Origin: a virus
Direction: 5' to 3' (one strand)
DNA length: 56,311 nt
IMG/VR virus record: IMGVR_UViG_3300013763_000001
Span: 1-56,311 of that record
A program made the translations under genes and the position numbers. This document shows positions 37,495-45,344 of the stretch, piece by piece; position 1 is the stretch's first letter; every line of letters starts with the position of its first letter. Below the pieces are notes generated by a model, which saw only the letters and a program-made list of their open reading frames with translations, was not told where the DNA came from and ran no database searches.

Positions 37495-38067
37495 TTACCG
37501 CTTCGCAGCCGGCTTGGCCTGCGGCGGCAACGGCTCACTGCTCACCGACTCGCGTACCTGCGAACGGTAGGCGTCGGCACGGTCGCCGGCGGCGTCGGCC
37601 AGGTCGTTCTGGCGGCGCTTCTCGCCCTTGTCGTCAGCGTTGGCGGCGCGTTCCTTCGCGCTCGCTTCCTCCAGGTCGGCTGGCCCGCCTTGCAACGGTC
37701 GCTTCTCCGCCTCGGTCGCAAACTGTCCCGGCGCGTTCAGGTCGGCAGGCGACACGGCGGCCACCGGCGAATCTTCGAAGATGCTGGGCCGGATGCCGGT
37801 CACGCGGTGAATCTGGTGCGCGTTGAGGTTGCCGGGAATGTGCTCCGGCAAGAGGTCCTTTACGTCCAGGACGCGACTCGGCAGGATGCGGATGACCGGT
37901 ACGCTGCAATTGCCGCAACGCTCATCTAGGCCAGCCGTCTGGTACGGCGCGCTGCCGTCACTATGCACGACGTGCTCCGGCTTGATCCCCGCGCCGTCTG
38001 CCGGCGCGTCCTTCAGGAAAAAGGCAATATGGTTGCAGTGCTCACACTGGTAGGCTTTGACGCTCAT
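37495..38067 (-). CDS. Zinc-ribbon head-region protein (190 aa)
   Basis: MSVKAYQCEHCNHIAFFLKD starts the N-terminal ribbon (CEHC, then RCGNCSVPVIRI). Residues 120-190 are charged helical, with LEEASAKERAANADDKGEKR. The RBS AAAGGAGTC lies upstream of ATG 38067, right at the end of the TnpB element, so the insertion left translation intact. Function unknown, between portal and MuF-like genes. Confidence 0.65.
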   Translation of the reverse strand: MSVKAYQCEHCNHIAFFLKDAPADGAGIKPEHVVHSDGSAPYQTAGLDERCGNCSVPVIRILPSRVLDVKDLLPEHIPGNLNAHQIHRVTGIRPSIFEDSPVAAVSPADLNAPGQFATEAEKRPLQGGPADLEEASAKERAANADDKGEKRRQNDLADAAGDRADAYRSQVRESVSSEPLPPQAKPAAKR

Positions 38068-38125
38068 GCTATGACTCCTTTAAGATTCGGATGATTCCCC
38101 GCCCCGTTTGTGTTATACTGAGCAT

Positions 38126-39268
38126 ATGCACAAATCCTTTCGATATCGCCTGTACCCAACGAAGGCACAGGCTCGCGTGATGCAGCAAACGCTGGACGAG
38201 TGCCGCTGGTTGTACAACCACCTCCTGGAACAGCGCAAGACATCCTGGGAGGAACGGCAGGAGTCGATCTCGCTGTATCAGCAACTTGGCACGATCCCGT
38301 CGCTCAAGCTGGAGCGCCAGTCCCTGGCATCTGTCCACAGCCAGGTCTTGCAGAATGTCGGGGTGCGATTGGACCTCGCCTTCCAGGCATTCTTCCGGCG
38401 CGTCAAGGCGGGTGAGGAGCCGGGCTATCCCCGATTCCGGGGGGCTGGTTGGTACGATGGCTTCACCTACCCGCAGGAAGGACGCAAGGGCGGCACGTGG
38501 CTGGAGACGCTCCCAAACGGGAAGCAGGCCATCCGGCTTGCCAAGATCGGCGCGATCAAGATGGTCTACCATCGCCCCGTGGAAGGGCACATCAAGACCA
38601 CCTGCGTCAAGCGTTGTAGTACCGGCAAGTGGTACGTTACCTTTAGTTGCGAAGTCGAGGACGCGCCCCTGCCGGAACGCACCGAGCAGGTCGGCATCGA
38701 CGTTGGCCTGAAGACGTTCGCCACTCTCAGTGACGGGTCCACGATCGACAGTCCGCGTTTCTTCCGGGCTGAGGAAAAGGCGCTCAAGCGGGTGTCCCGA
38801 CAGCACGCCAAGCTTGCCAAGGGCACTCCTGAACGCCGGAAGCACCGCAAGGCCGTGGCCCGCGTGCATGAGCGGGTCAGCTTCCGTCGCCATAACTTCG
38901 TGCATCAGGAGTCGCGTCGAATCGTGGACGGCCACCAGGTTATCGCGGTAGAGGACCTGGCCGTCAACCGTCTGCTGCACAACCACTGTCTATCGAAGAG
39001 CATCAGCGATGCGGCATGGGGTATGTTCGCGTCGATACTGTCTGGCAAGGCCGCAAGTGCCGGTCGGCAGTACATCGCCGTCAATCCAGCGTACACTAGC
39101 CAGGACTGTAGCCGCTGCCACCATCGGCAAAAGATGCTGCTGTCCGACCGGGTGTACCGCTGCCCGTGCTGTGGTTTGGTCATTGGCCGGGACCACAATG
39201 CGGCCTTGAATATTTTGGGCTTGGGACAACAAGCCCTGGGACTCGTCCCGAGAAGCCCCTGTCTTTAG
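38126..39268 (+). CDS. tnpB: TnpB RNA-guided endonuclease
   Basis: A 380-aa protein with an N-terminal HTH (MHKSFRYRLYPTKAQ, then ECRWLYNHLLEQRK), a central OrfB_IS605 domain, RuvC residues D192 (GIDVGLKTFA), E276 (AVEDLAV) and D356 (GRDHNAALNIL), and a four-Cys zinc knuckle between them (CSRCHH and CPCCG). All catalytic residues are present, so it should be active. TnpB uses an RNA from the element's right end to cut DNA lacking the element. ATG 38126 follows a TATACT-containing promoter. Confidence 0.93.
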   Translation: MHKSFRYRLYPTKAQARVMQQTLDECRWLYNHLLEQRKTSWEERQESISLYQQLGTIPSLKLERQSLASVHSQVLQNVGVRLDLAFQAFFRRVKAGEEPGYPRFRGAGWYDGFTYPQEGRKGGTWLETLPNGKQAIRLAKIGAIKMVYHRPVEGHIKTTCVKRCSTGKWYVTFSCEVEDAPLPERTEQVGIDVGLKTFATLSDGSTIDSPRFFRAEEKALKRVSRQHAKLAKGTPERRKHRKAVARVHERVSFRRHNFVHQESRRIVDGHQVIAVEDLAVNRLLHNHCLSKSISDAAWGMFASILSGKAASAGRQYIAVNPAYTSQDCSRCHHRQKMLLSDRVYRCPCCGLVIGRDHNAALNILGLGQQALGLVPRSPCL

Positions 39269-39284
39269 ACAGGGGAGTTGTCAC
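39150..39284 (+). ncRNA. Putative omega RNA (reRNA) of TnpB
   Basis: By analogy with ISDra2, the guide RNA scaffold overlaps the 3' end of tnpB and the right-end hairpin. The guide would be the flanking DNA beginning at about 39285, which is the 3' end of the portal gene. The 5' limit is a guess. Only the hairpin at 39256-39275 is directly visible. Confidence 0.4.
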
Positions 39285-40882
39285 GACTCCTTGCTGTCTG
39301 CGTTCGGGCCACGATTGGCACCGATCTCACGCGCCAGATGCGCGCTCTTGTTGCCGAGGTTCTCGGCCAGGCGTGACGCGGTGTCCTTGACAATCTGCCG
39401 GAACCACTCCGGCGTCTCGTCCTCAGCCTTCTTCACCGGCGTGTTGCTGCTCGCTACCGGCGCTGGCACGACTGGCATCCCCGGTGCGGTTGGCGTTGCA
39501 CTACCAGCAACCGGCGGTTGTCGCAATCCTGCAGGCGGCTGTTTCGTGCCGTTGATGTCCTCCGGGTCCTGAATCTCCGCGCTCATCGCACCTTTCGCCG
39601 TCAGCAGGACGCTATCGGGATCACCTGGCTTGCCGACCACCCACAACTGCCGTCCGCCCATGTACAGCGGCTCATCCATGCCATCGACTGGCGGAAGATT
39701 GAGCACCTTCAACGCTTGATTGCCGGACGCGCCGACGTGCGTCATCAGTTCAGCAGCTTGCAGGCGATCCAGGCGTATCTTCGTCGTGTTGGGAGCAAGG
39801 ATGGTGATGTCACTGTTCGCAAGCGCGCCGAGCATCACCACGCGGTTGAAGTCCTCGAAGACGGCTTTCTGCTCCGGCGCGATGACGTTCTCGTCAAACA
39901 TCACCTGGTCTTGCTCTTTACCGTTGCCGCCCAGCGAGCCGCTAAACGCCGTAATCAGCGAGAGCGGCACGCTGAAGACCGCCGACACTTCCTCTCGGTT
40001 CCACGTGCGCAACGCGACGAATTCCATATCCTTGTGCAGGCTGGCGCCGTCGCGTACCATGGCGATCTGGCCGTTGAGAAAGAGCGGCGAGTGTGACTGC
40101 GCGGGGTCCGTGAAGTTCTGGAGCAGGTACTCGCGTTCGCGCTCCAGCTTGATCGGGTCCATGTCGTCTTTGATGGCGTACACGTCGCCGGCCTTGACGC
40201 CGTTGCGAAAGAACCCGGTGTTGTACTTCAGCGCCGCCATGTCGTTGGCGAGCGTCGCGTCCAGCGATTCCAGCGGCGCGAGGCCGCCGCCGTTCGGCCC
40301 GCTGTCGTTGAGCGTGCTGTGCCAGATGTCCGCCGCCGGTATCGGCGTGCTGGTGCTCGTCCAACGCCCGTTCGGAAACAGGTCGTACACCTTCACCGGG
40401 CCGCTTGGCTCTGGCCGTGCAACGATGGTGCGAAAGTCGATGCGATGGAGGGCGGCAAGCGTGCCGTCTGGCGCGCGCTGAATCCGCACGTAGCTGTTGC
40501 CGTTGATCTGGCGGTCACGATAGATCGTCCGCAGCAGCCGGTCGAACGATTGCGTCGGGTTGATCTGCGCCAGCCACGTCCGCACCGCCGTGATGCCGGT
40601 CTCGTCTTCCGACTCACTCTTGATGCCGTACTCGTCAGCGGTCGCCGCCTGTGCGATGTAGTCCACGCAGGTGCGTACCCAGGGGCCTTTGGCGTAGAGG
40701 TGATACTGGTAGGCGGCGTCCTCCAGGTGTTCACGCTGCCAGGCGATCGCATCCTGGCTACGTCCGCCGCCAAGGTCGGAGCCGCCCAGGATCACCAGAC
40801 CGTTGCCGTAGGTTTCGAGCTGCCCGGGGTCGCCAATCCCCTTGGCTACCCGCGACGTTGCGCCACGCGCTGTGCTTGCCAT
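39281..40882 (-). CDS. Portal protein (HK97 type)
   Basis: A 533-aa protein. Residues 50-380 carry portal features: YAKGPWVRTCVDYIAQA, DRQINGNSYVRIQR, GLAPLESLDATLANDM and YNTGFFRNGVK, then SVPLSLITAFSGSLGGNGKE. The C-terminal 100 residues are Pro-rich and charged. It forms the packaging vertex. It overlaps terL by 37 nt. The TnpB element provides the last base of the Ser codon and the TGA stop, restoring the end ES-stop. Confidence 0.9.
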   Translation of the reverse strand: MASTARGATSRVAKGIGDPGQLETYGNGLVILGGSDLGGGRSQDAIAWQREHLEDAAYQYHLYAKGPWVRTCVDYIAQAATADEYGIKSESEDETGITAVRTWLAQINPTQSFDRLLRTIYRDRQINGNSYVRIQRAPDGTLAALHRIDFRTIVARPEPSGPVKVYDLFPNGRWTSTSTPIPAADIWHSTLNDSGPNGGGLAPLESLDATLANDMAALKYNTGFFRNGVKAGDVYAIKDDMDPIKLEREREYLLQNFTDPAQSHSPLFLNGQIAMVRDGASLHKDMEFVALRTWNREEVSAVFSVPLSLITAFSGSLGGNGKEQDQVMFDENVIAPEQKAVFEDFNRVVMLGALANSDITILAPNTTKIRLDRLQAAELMTHVGASGNQALKVLNLPPVDGMDEPLYMGGRQLWVVGKPGDPDSVLLTAKGAMSAEIQDPEDINGTKQPPAGLRQPPVAGSATPTAPGMPVVPAPVASSNTPVKKAEDETPEWFRQIVKDTASRLAENLGNKSAHLAREIGANRGPNADSKES

Positions 40883-42264
40883 CCGCCAGCGCCTCCTGCA
40901 AATCGCGCACCCGCGTCGAGACGGGTTACTTCAAGGTCCGGTCGCGTCCGGTATAACTGCTCAATTGCGCCAGCGACGGCGTCAACGGCGTCATCGTGCG
41001 CGCCGCCTGGGAAGCTTTCCGCCTCGTCCAGGAACGCGCTGATCCAGGATCCGCGCACTAGGAGGACGTTTCCGGCTTCGGCAGCGCTACTCACCGGGTT
41101 AGCGCGTATCTCCTTGCTCCCGGTAGAGCGGTTGCCATAAAACGCATAGCCCGGCAGAACATGGCGGCGATAGTGGTCAATCGTGTTGACGCCACTACTG
41201 CCCGGTTCCTGCTCCATCCAGATCGGGATGGCGTAGGTGTCTAGCGCCGCCGTCTGCGCTACCAGCGCCTCGACTGCCTGCGGTGTGCCGCGCATCCGCC
41301 GTATGTCACGGATGTAGTAGCGGCCGTCGTGCATACTCACGAGCGCGCCGACAGTCCAATCAGGATCAGCACCCTTGCGCGCCTCGGTTGCCGCAAGGTC
41401 CCAGAAGCGCACCGAACGTGCCGCTGCCGGCGCCTGATCCACGATCGGGAACCACTGCCGCTGGAACTTGGTGCCGGGTGGACGCGCGAACCAGTCGCCG
41501 GCCAGGAGTTGCGCAAGCGTATACGGATCAAGTTTGGACAGCGACCGGATGTACTCGTCACGATCCAGATGCGGATTGTCGTCCAGGGTCGAAGGAATGA
41601 ACGCGCGTTCCGGGTCGTGCTCCACCATGAAGCGCTGCATCACCCAGGCGTGCCCCGGCCCTCCGGGGTTGGTTGCCGCCCGCATGCGCGTCGGCACCGG
41701 CAACGTCTTCAATCGACGGAGACGACTGAACAAATAACGGTACTGCGATTCGCTGAACTGCGTGAGTTCGTCGAAACAAATTGTTTGAAACGCTGCACCC
41801 TGGTATCGCAGCTTATCGTCTTCGTGCTCCAGGTAGCCAAAGGTCAAGGTGGCCCGACTGGGGAACGTCCACGTCTTCGTCGTCTCGTTCCAGTGCGCCG
41901 CCGTGCCGCTCAGCCACTCCTTGCTGCGCGCCATGATCGCCTCAGGCAAGGAAAGATCAGCATATGTCCGGCGAAGAATCAACGCGGCGTAGCCGGGTAT
42001 ATCGACATATTGCAGTGCCGCCATGAGCAGCGCCTGACTCTTACCGCCGCCCGCCGCGCCGCCAAACAGCGCCTCGTCTTGATGCAGCGTCAGGAATCGC
42101 GCCTGTTTTGGCGTCGGGTTAGACGGTATCCACGGATTGGCGAAGATCGTCTGTTCCAGCAGCAGTTTCGATTGCTGGAACCGTTCCTCCTGAATCGTCA
42201 GTGAAGAGCCGGCGGTAGGCGTCAAAGTCGAAGACGGCAACGGCGCCAACGATAGGCTCGCCAT
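40846..42264 (-). CDS. terL: Terminase large subunit
   Basis: A 472-aa protein. Walker A GGAAGGGKS at 68-76, Walker B TICFDE at 161-166, coupling motif ATNPGG near 197-202, and the RuvC-like nuclease with D289 (RFWDLAATE) and D424/D425 (GAHDDAVDA). It is the motor that packages DNA and makes the cuts. The start overlaps terS by 146 nt, unusually long. A later start would remove only the N-terminal linker. Confidence 0.95.
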   Translation of the reverse strand: MASLSLAPLPSSTLTPTAGSSLTIQEERFQQSKLLLEQTIFANPWIPSNPTPKQARFLTLHQDEALFGGAAGGGKSQALLMAALQYVDIPGYAALILRRTYADLSLPEAIMARSKEWLSGTAAHWNETTKTWTFPSRATLTFGYLEHEDDKLRYQGAAFQTICFDELTQFSESQYRYLFSRLRRLKTLPVPTRMRAATNPGGPGHAWVMQRFMVEHDPERAFIPSTLDDNPHLDRDEYIRSLSKLDPYTLAQLLAGDWFARPPGTKFQRQWFPIVDQAPAAARSVRFWDLAATEARKGADPDWTVGALVSMHDGRYYIRDIRRMRGTPQAVEALVAQTAALDTYAIPIWMEQEPGSSGVNTIDHYRRHVLPGYAFYGNRSTGSKEIRANPVSSAAEAGNVLLVRGSWISAFLDEAESFPGGAHDDAVDAVAGAIEQLYRTRPDLEVTRLDAGARFAGGAGGWQAQRVAQRRG

Positions 42265-42610
42265 CCTTGCCTGTCACCTCCACGCGGTCAGCCCACAGCT
42301 TGTGATACTTGCCGAGGAGTTCCAGCGCCTTGACCTTGCTCCCCAACTCGCGCGCCCTGGCCAGGACGTGCCACTCAACACGGGCAACCTCGGCCAGTTC
42401 ACTCAGCACCTCATACTGGCTCATCGCACGCGCCTGGAGTTCGGCGTCGATCCGCGCGCGGATACTAGCTTTCGCTAAGGTCTGGCTACCCTGCACGTTC
42501 GGCTGCTTGTAACCCGCGCTCCGGGCCGCTCCGGTCGCGTTGCCGTGGGCAGAACCAAGGTACGCCGCAATGAACTGCTCCTGCTTGGAGGTCAGTCGTC
42601 CATCTGGCAT
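42119..42610 (-). CDS. terS: Terminase small subunit
   Basis: A 163-aa protein starting MPDGRLTSKQEQFIAAYLGS. The N-terminal HTH (GNATGAARSAGYKQPNVQGS) recognises packaging DNA. A helical oligomerisation region and an acidic tail follow. The segment KQEQFIAAYL-x-GNATxAARxAGY is diagnostic of terminase_2-type TerS. Confidence 0.9.
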   Translation of the reverse strand: MPDGRLTSKQEQFIAAYLGSAHGNATGAARSAGYKQPNVQGSQTLAKASIRARIDAELQARAMSQYEVLSELAEVARVEWHVLARARELGSKVKALELLGKYHKLWADRVEVTGKDGEPIVGAVAVFDFDAYRRLFTDDSGGTVPAIETAAGTDDLRQSVDTV

Positions 42611-42813
42611 CACACTGTCCTGCGCTCCGGTCCTACCGGCCGTACCCGCATCACCCGTTCGCATTCCTCATCCGGCGCCACATCCCACCAGCGGTAGGCC
42701 GGCGGCTCGACTGGCATCTGCCGTGCGGCTCGTGCGACCGCCTCCGGCGCAATGGCGGCCAGGGTAGCGAGGGATGCCGTACTCACGATGTCGCAGAGAC
42801 GGTAGAGGGTCAT
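42610..42813 (-). CDS. Small protein before terS (67 aa)
   Basis: ATG 42813 overlaps the upstream 26-aa gene (ATGA). Begins MTLYRLCDIVSTASLATLAA and ends in an Arg-rich segment. It has an amphipathic helix, then ARQMPVEPPAYRWWD. Unknown, perhaps a packaging accessory by position. Confidence 0.5.
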   Translation of the reverse strand: MTLYRLCDIVSTASLATLAAIAPEAVARAARQMPVEPPAYRWWDVAPDEECERVMRVRPVGPERRTV

Positions 42814-42890
42814 TGCGCCGTCCTCACCGCTGCTACCGCGAACGCTACACAACAGGTGATCAGCAGCAAGCTACCGAGGAAGGTCAGCAC
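42810..42890 (-). CDS. 26-aa single-span membrane peptide
   Basis: GTG 42890 is preceded by AGGAG. The peptide MLTFLGSLLLITCCVAFAVA with a short tail VRTAQ is almost entirely one membrane helix. It is coupled to the next gene. A function cannot be assigned. Confidence 0.45.
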   Translation of the reverse strand: MLTFLGSLLLITCCVAFAVAAVRTAQ

Positions 42891-42900
42891 GGGACGCTCC

Positions 42901-42928
42901 TGTATACGCGAAAGGAGAAAGCGAGCAA
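42901..42928 (-). promoter_or_regulatory. Possible late promoter upstream of the terminase genes
   Basis: Minus strand TTGCTC (42928-42923), a 16-bp spacer and TATACA (42906-42901). It lies in the 169-nt gap (42891-43059) between the ArpU-like regulator and the terminase operon, where a late promoter or packaging site is expected. No cos-like repeat was seen. Confidence 0.35.
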
Positions 42929-43059
42929 CGGCGTCGGGAGGAAGGGTGACGCACGGGAAGAACGATAGGTAGCGATTTGGCGATGGCATTGCCCGCTTGC
43001 GCTTATCCTACCCGCTGCCGTTGCGCTTCCTGCGGCATTTGCGGTCGTTGCGGTCACGA

Positions 43060-43602
43060 TTAAGCGACCTCCTGCTCTTGCCAGCGTTCGGCGTAGAGCC
43101 AGGACGCGATGACGCGCACGGACGTATGCGCGTAGGCACTGACCGTCTCCCGACCGATGTGCAACTTCTCCGCCGCCGCGACGGAAGTCCGTCGCTGCAC
43201 AAGGATCAGGTCGTAGGCTCCGGCCAGATGCGTCGGCAGTTGGATGGCGAGCTTGCGGAAGACGGCGGTGTCGATGGACTGACGCTCGCCGACCCATACC
43301 TCTATCGCGCGTGGTCCGTCAATGTTGATGCACGCCTGGGTACCGGTCGGGTCGCTGATGCCGTGCGGCGGACGGCGCGCGATCTGCCCGACGCTCACGT
43401 CGTCCGGGACGTGATCAGGATGGTAGTAATGCTTGATCGGTCGGAACGTCGGCATCTGGTAGGGGTAGCCGCTCTGGTAGAAGCCGGCGAAGTAGAGATG
43501 CAGTTCGGACAGCACGATGCGCTGTTGCTCCGGCGTCAGGGGCTTTGGGGGTGCTTCAACCAAGATACTGCCTCCCTGCTGCTGCGATAGACCGTCAATC
43601 AC
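43060..43602 (-). CDS. ArpU/sigma-like late transcription regulator
   Basis: A 180-aa protein with a GTG start coupled to the upstream stop. The C-terminal 60 residues carry a sigma-region-4-like HTH (RRTSVAAAEKLHIGRETVSA, then YAHTSVRVIASWLY), as in phage ArpU/RinA/Q-type regulators. N-terminal part unknown. The position just before the terminase genes is where late activators lie, so control of late transcription is inferred. Confidence 0.6.
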   Translation of the reverse strand: MIDGLSQQQGGSILVEAPPKPLTPEQQRIVLSELHLYFAGFYQSGYPYQMPTFRPIKHYYHPDHVPDDVSVGQIARRPPHGISDPTGTQACINIDGPRAIEVWVGERQSIDTAVFRKLAIQLPTHLAGAYDLILVQRRTSVAAAEKLHIGRETVSAYAHTSVRVIASWLYAERWQEQEVA

Positions 43603-43715
43603 TGCTTTCGCTCCCTCCCCCGGTCGTCGTACCCCAGGATGTACCCCGCCACGAAGACGCCGCACGACAACCAGGCGATGCCGGCCAGGAGCAGGATGGC
43701 GTGGTCGATGGTCAT
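43599..43715 (-). CDS. 38-aa single-span membrane protein
   Basis: ATG 43715 overlaps the upstream stop. The peptide is one helix (AILLLAGIAWLSCGVFVAGY) followed by a basic tail YDDRGRERKQ. Early or middle operon context. Unknown function. Confidence 0.5.
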   Translation of the reverse strand: MTIDHAILLLAGIAWLSCGVFVAGYILGYDDRGRERKQ

Positions 43716-44239
43716 GGTGATGGCACCTCCGGCGGGAAGATGCGCTCCCAGGCTTTCTGTCGTTTGGCCTCTAACTCCTGATTCCGCAGGATGCCGCCAT
43801 CCTCCGCCACTTCGGTCTTCACCGGCCACCGGCTGAGATAACGCACCGGGGCGGCGTACCATTCCAGCGCCGACTGCTGGCGGCGCAACGCTCGCTTATC
43901 TCGGTCATGGGCGTCGTGCGATTCCGTGACCGCTACCGCCAAATTGTCCTCACGCTCACGCGCCTTGGCGAACGCCTCTCGCAACCGCTCCACCTCCGCC
44001 AGCGCAGCCGGCAGCGCGTCGGCATCGGCAACGGCGGCGAGTATCTCAGCCGCGCTCGAAGAGGTGTACCGAATCCGCTCGTCACGCGGGCAACGCCAGC
44101 GCAGCGTGCCGTCGTTGAGGTCAATCCTGGTGTTGACCATCTCGCCGCCGCACTGCCGGCAGGAGGGGTGCATCTCCAGGTCGTACCGCTGTCGCAACGC
44201 TTGCCGCTGCTCTACCGTCGTCTGCTGCTCAGTGCTCAC
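43712..44239 (-). CDS. Zinc-ribbon and coiled-coil protein (175 aa)
   Basis: Zinc ribbon CRQCGGEM near residue 27 with a following C-P-R. Then a coiled coil from about residue 60 to 120 (AALAEVERLREAFAKARERE) and a helical end. Could bridge nucleic acid and protein, but no family was recognised. Confidence 0.55.
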   Translation of the reverse strand: MSTEQQTTVEQRQALRQRYDLEMHPSCRQCGGEMVNTRIDLNDGTLRWRCPRDERIRYTSSSAAEILAAVADADALPAALAEVERLREAFAKAREREDNLAVAVTESHDAHDRDKRALRRQQSALEWYAAPVRYLSRWPVKTEVAEDGGILRNQELEAKRQKAWERIFPPEVPSP

Positions 44240-44495
44240 CGGTCGCCCCTTTCTCTATCGCCTTCTTTTGCTCGGTTGCAAATCCCGCTTCCAGACGCCG
44301 GCAGTACGCCAGGATGGGCGTTCGCCGGGGTAACTTGCTGTAGCCGACTATTGCGGAATGGATGATCATTGCAGCGACCTGGGTGTATGGGCGCTGCTCG
44401 TCCTCAGCAATGAAGTTGAGATTGTCAACGTCCTCCGGCGTCATGCGGAGAAAGAACGATTTACTGCGGGCGTCAGACACCGCGTTTGACATCAC
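44229..44495 (-). CDS. Ribbon-helix-helix-like protein (88 aa)
   Basis: Begins MMSNAVSDARSKSFFLRMTP. The strand KSFFLRMT plus helix PEDVDNLNFIAEDEQRPYTQ and VAAMIIHSAIV fits the Arc/CopG ribbon-helix-helix fold. Likely DNA-binding. Overlaps both neighbours, so it is part of the same transcript. Confidence 0.6.
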   Translation of the reverse strand: MMSNAVSDARSKSFFLRMTPEDVDNLNFIAEDEQRPYTQVAAMIIHSAIVGYSKLPRRTPILAYCRRLEAGFATEQKKAIEKGATGEH

Positions 44496-44716
44496 TCGCT
44501 CCCTTCCCCGCGCTGCCCCGGCGCTGGCGTCAGCATGTAGCTCACGATCATCTGGATATGCGCCAGCGGGTAAGACTCTTCCTGCACAGCGTCGCTAATC
44601 TGCCGCAGGGAAAGTTCCAACGCCATCACGCGCTGGCGTTCGCGGGCAAGGGCAGCCGCTTGGTTATCCAGGCGTTCGTACAGTAGCGCGCCGTAGTTGG
44701 CCGGTTGCTCGCTCAT
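44492..44716 (-). CDS. Small helical protein (74 aa)
   Basis: Begins MSEQPANYGALLYERLDNQA with an amphipathic helix ALARERQRVMALELSLRQIS. The C-terminus ends PAPGQRGEGSE. Not recognised. Coupled by ATGA to both neighbouring genes. Confidence 0.5.
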   Translation of the reverse strand: MSEQPANYGALLYERLDNQAAALARERQRVMALELSLRQISDAVQEESYPLAHIQMIVSYMLTPAPGQRGEGSE

Positions 44717-45123
44717 TGCGTCACCAACTTTCCCTGCTTTTCCAGCAACAGCAACGCACCGAAGATGCGCAGCACGCTCCCCTCATCCAAGAGCGGCGAC
44801 ACCGTTCCCGGCTCGTACTCCCAGAATTCGACCGGCTTGTGCAGGCTCCGCGCGTACGCCAGTTCACCCGCAGTCGATGTTCCGACATAGCCACCGACAT
44901 TGAGGATGAGGACCGTATTCGCAAGGTCAATCTTTCGCAGGTGCAATTCGTCCATCCGCGCCTTGTCGCCGTCCGTCAAGCCAAGCGCATCGTCGCTCTT
45001 GAAGTCGCAGCCGATAGACAGGACAATCCTTCCGGCGAGCGTCTCCCGCAGATTTGCCGCGCGAAACGCCTCTCCAAAGCGGGTGCTCCCGCAGAGGCAG
45101 ACGATTGTCGGCTGCTCGGTCAT
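44713..45123 (-). CDS. Nucleoside 2-deoxyribosyltransferase-like (SLOG-type) protein
   Basis: A 136-aa protein with the Rossmann-like pattern IVCLCGSTRFGEAFRAANL, then DELHLRKIDLANTVLILNVG and GTSTAGELAYARSLHKPV. The CGSTRF start, the ID-L-A-N-x-VLIxN strand and a Glu in the GELxYA helix match the nucleoside deoxyribosyltransferase superfamily. Phages use such enzymes in nucleotide metabolism, or they sense nucleotides. The exact substrate is unclear. Confidence 0.65.
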   Translation of the reverse strand: MTEQPTIVCLCGSTRFGEAFRAANLRETLAGRIVLSIGCDFKSDDALGLTDGDKARMDELHLRKIDLANTVLILNVGGYVGTSTAGELAYARSLHKPVEFWEYEPGTVSPLLDEGSVLRIFGALLLLEKQGKLVTQ

Positions 45124-45344
45124 ACCGTTCCTCCCTTCGCGCACTTCGGGCACAGCCACAGGCCGTCCCGCATCTCCCAGCCGTCATACCGCAACTCGCG
45201 GACGGCCTCACGCTGGGTTGACGCGGCCCAGGTCGTGATCTGGCCGCACCCCTGGCAATGGCCCGCGTAGCTCACGGTCCGCACCAAGCGCGCCGCTCGC
45301 ATCGTGACGCGCTCCGGCTTGTCTCCCGTTTCCTGCTCGGTCAC
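45120..45344 (-). CDS. Zinc-ribbon protein (74 aa)
   Basis: Two Cys pairs, CQGCGQ and CPKC near the C-terminus, in a ribbon with WAASTQREAVRELRYDGWEM. It is a nucleic-acid or protein-binding module of unknown role. ATGA overlaps at both ends. Confidence 0.6.
   Translation of the reverse strand: MTEQETGDKPERVTMRAARLVRTVSYAGHCQGCGQITTWAASTQREAVRELRYDGWEMRDGLWLCPKCAKGGTV

Larger units (their letters stand above)
38081..39284 (+). mobile_element. IS200/IS605-family TnpB-only element (IS1341 type)
   Basis: About 1.2 kb with tnpB and no tnpA. The right end has the typical hairpin CCCCTGTC-TTTA-GACAGGGG (39256-39275) followed by AGTTGTCAC. The left end lies just before the tnpB promoter, and the border is less certain. 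An 8-bp direct repeat GACTCCTT flanks it (38073-38080 and 39285-39292), although this family normally makes no target duplication. It sits between the portal gene and the next gene without harming either. Confidence 0.8.

Noticed and set aside
38069-38986. Long minus-strand frame across the TnpB gene
   Set aside because: It is the complement of tnpB, which has intact catalytic residues. The frame has no recognisable features.
42884-43297. 137-codon minus-strand frame before the terminase genes
   Set aside because: It runs antisense-phase through the ArpU-like gene. The 169-nt gap holds at most a promoter.
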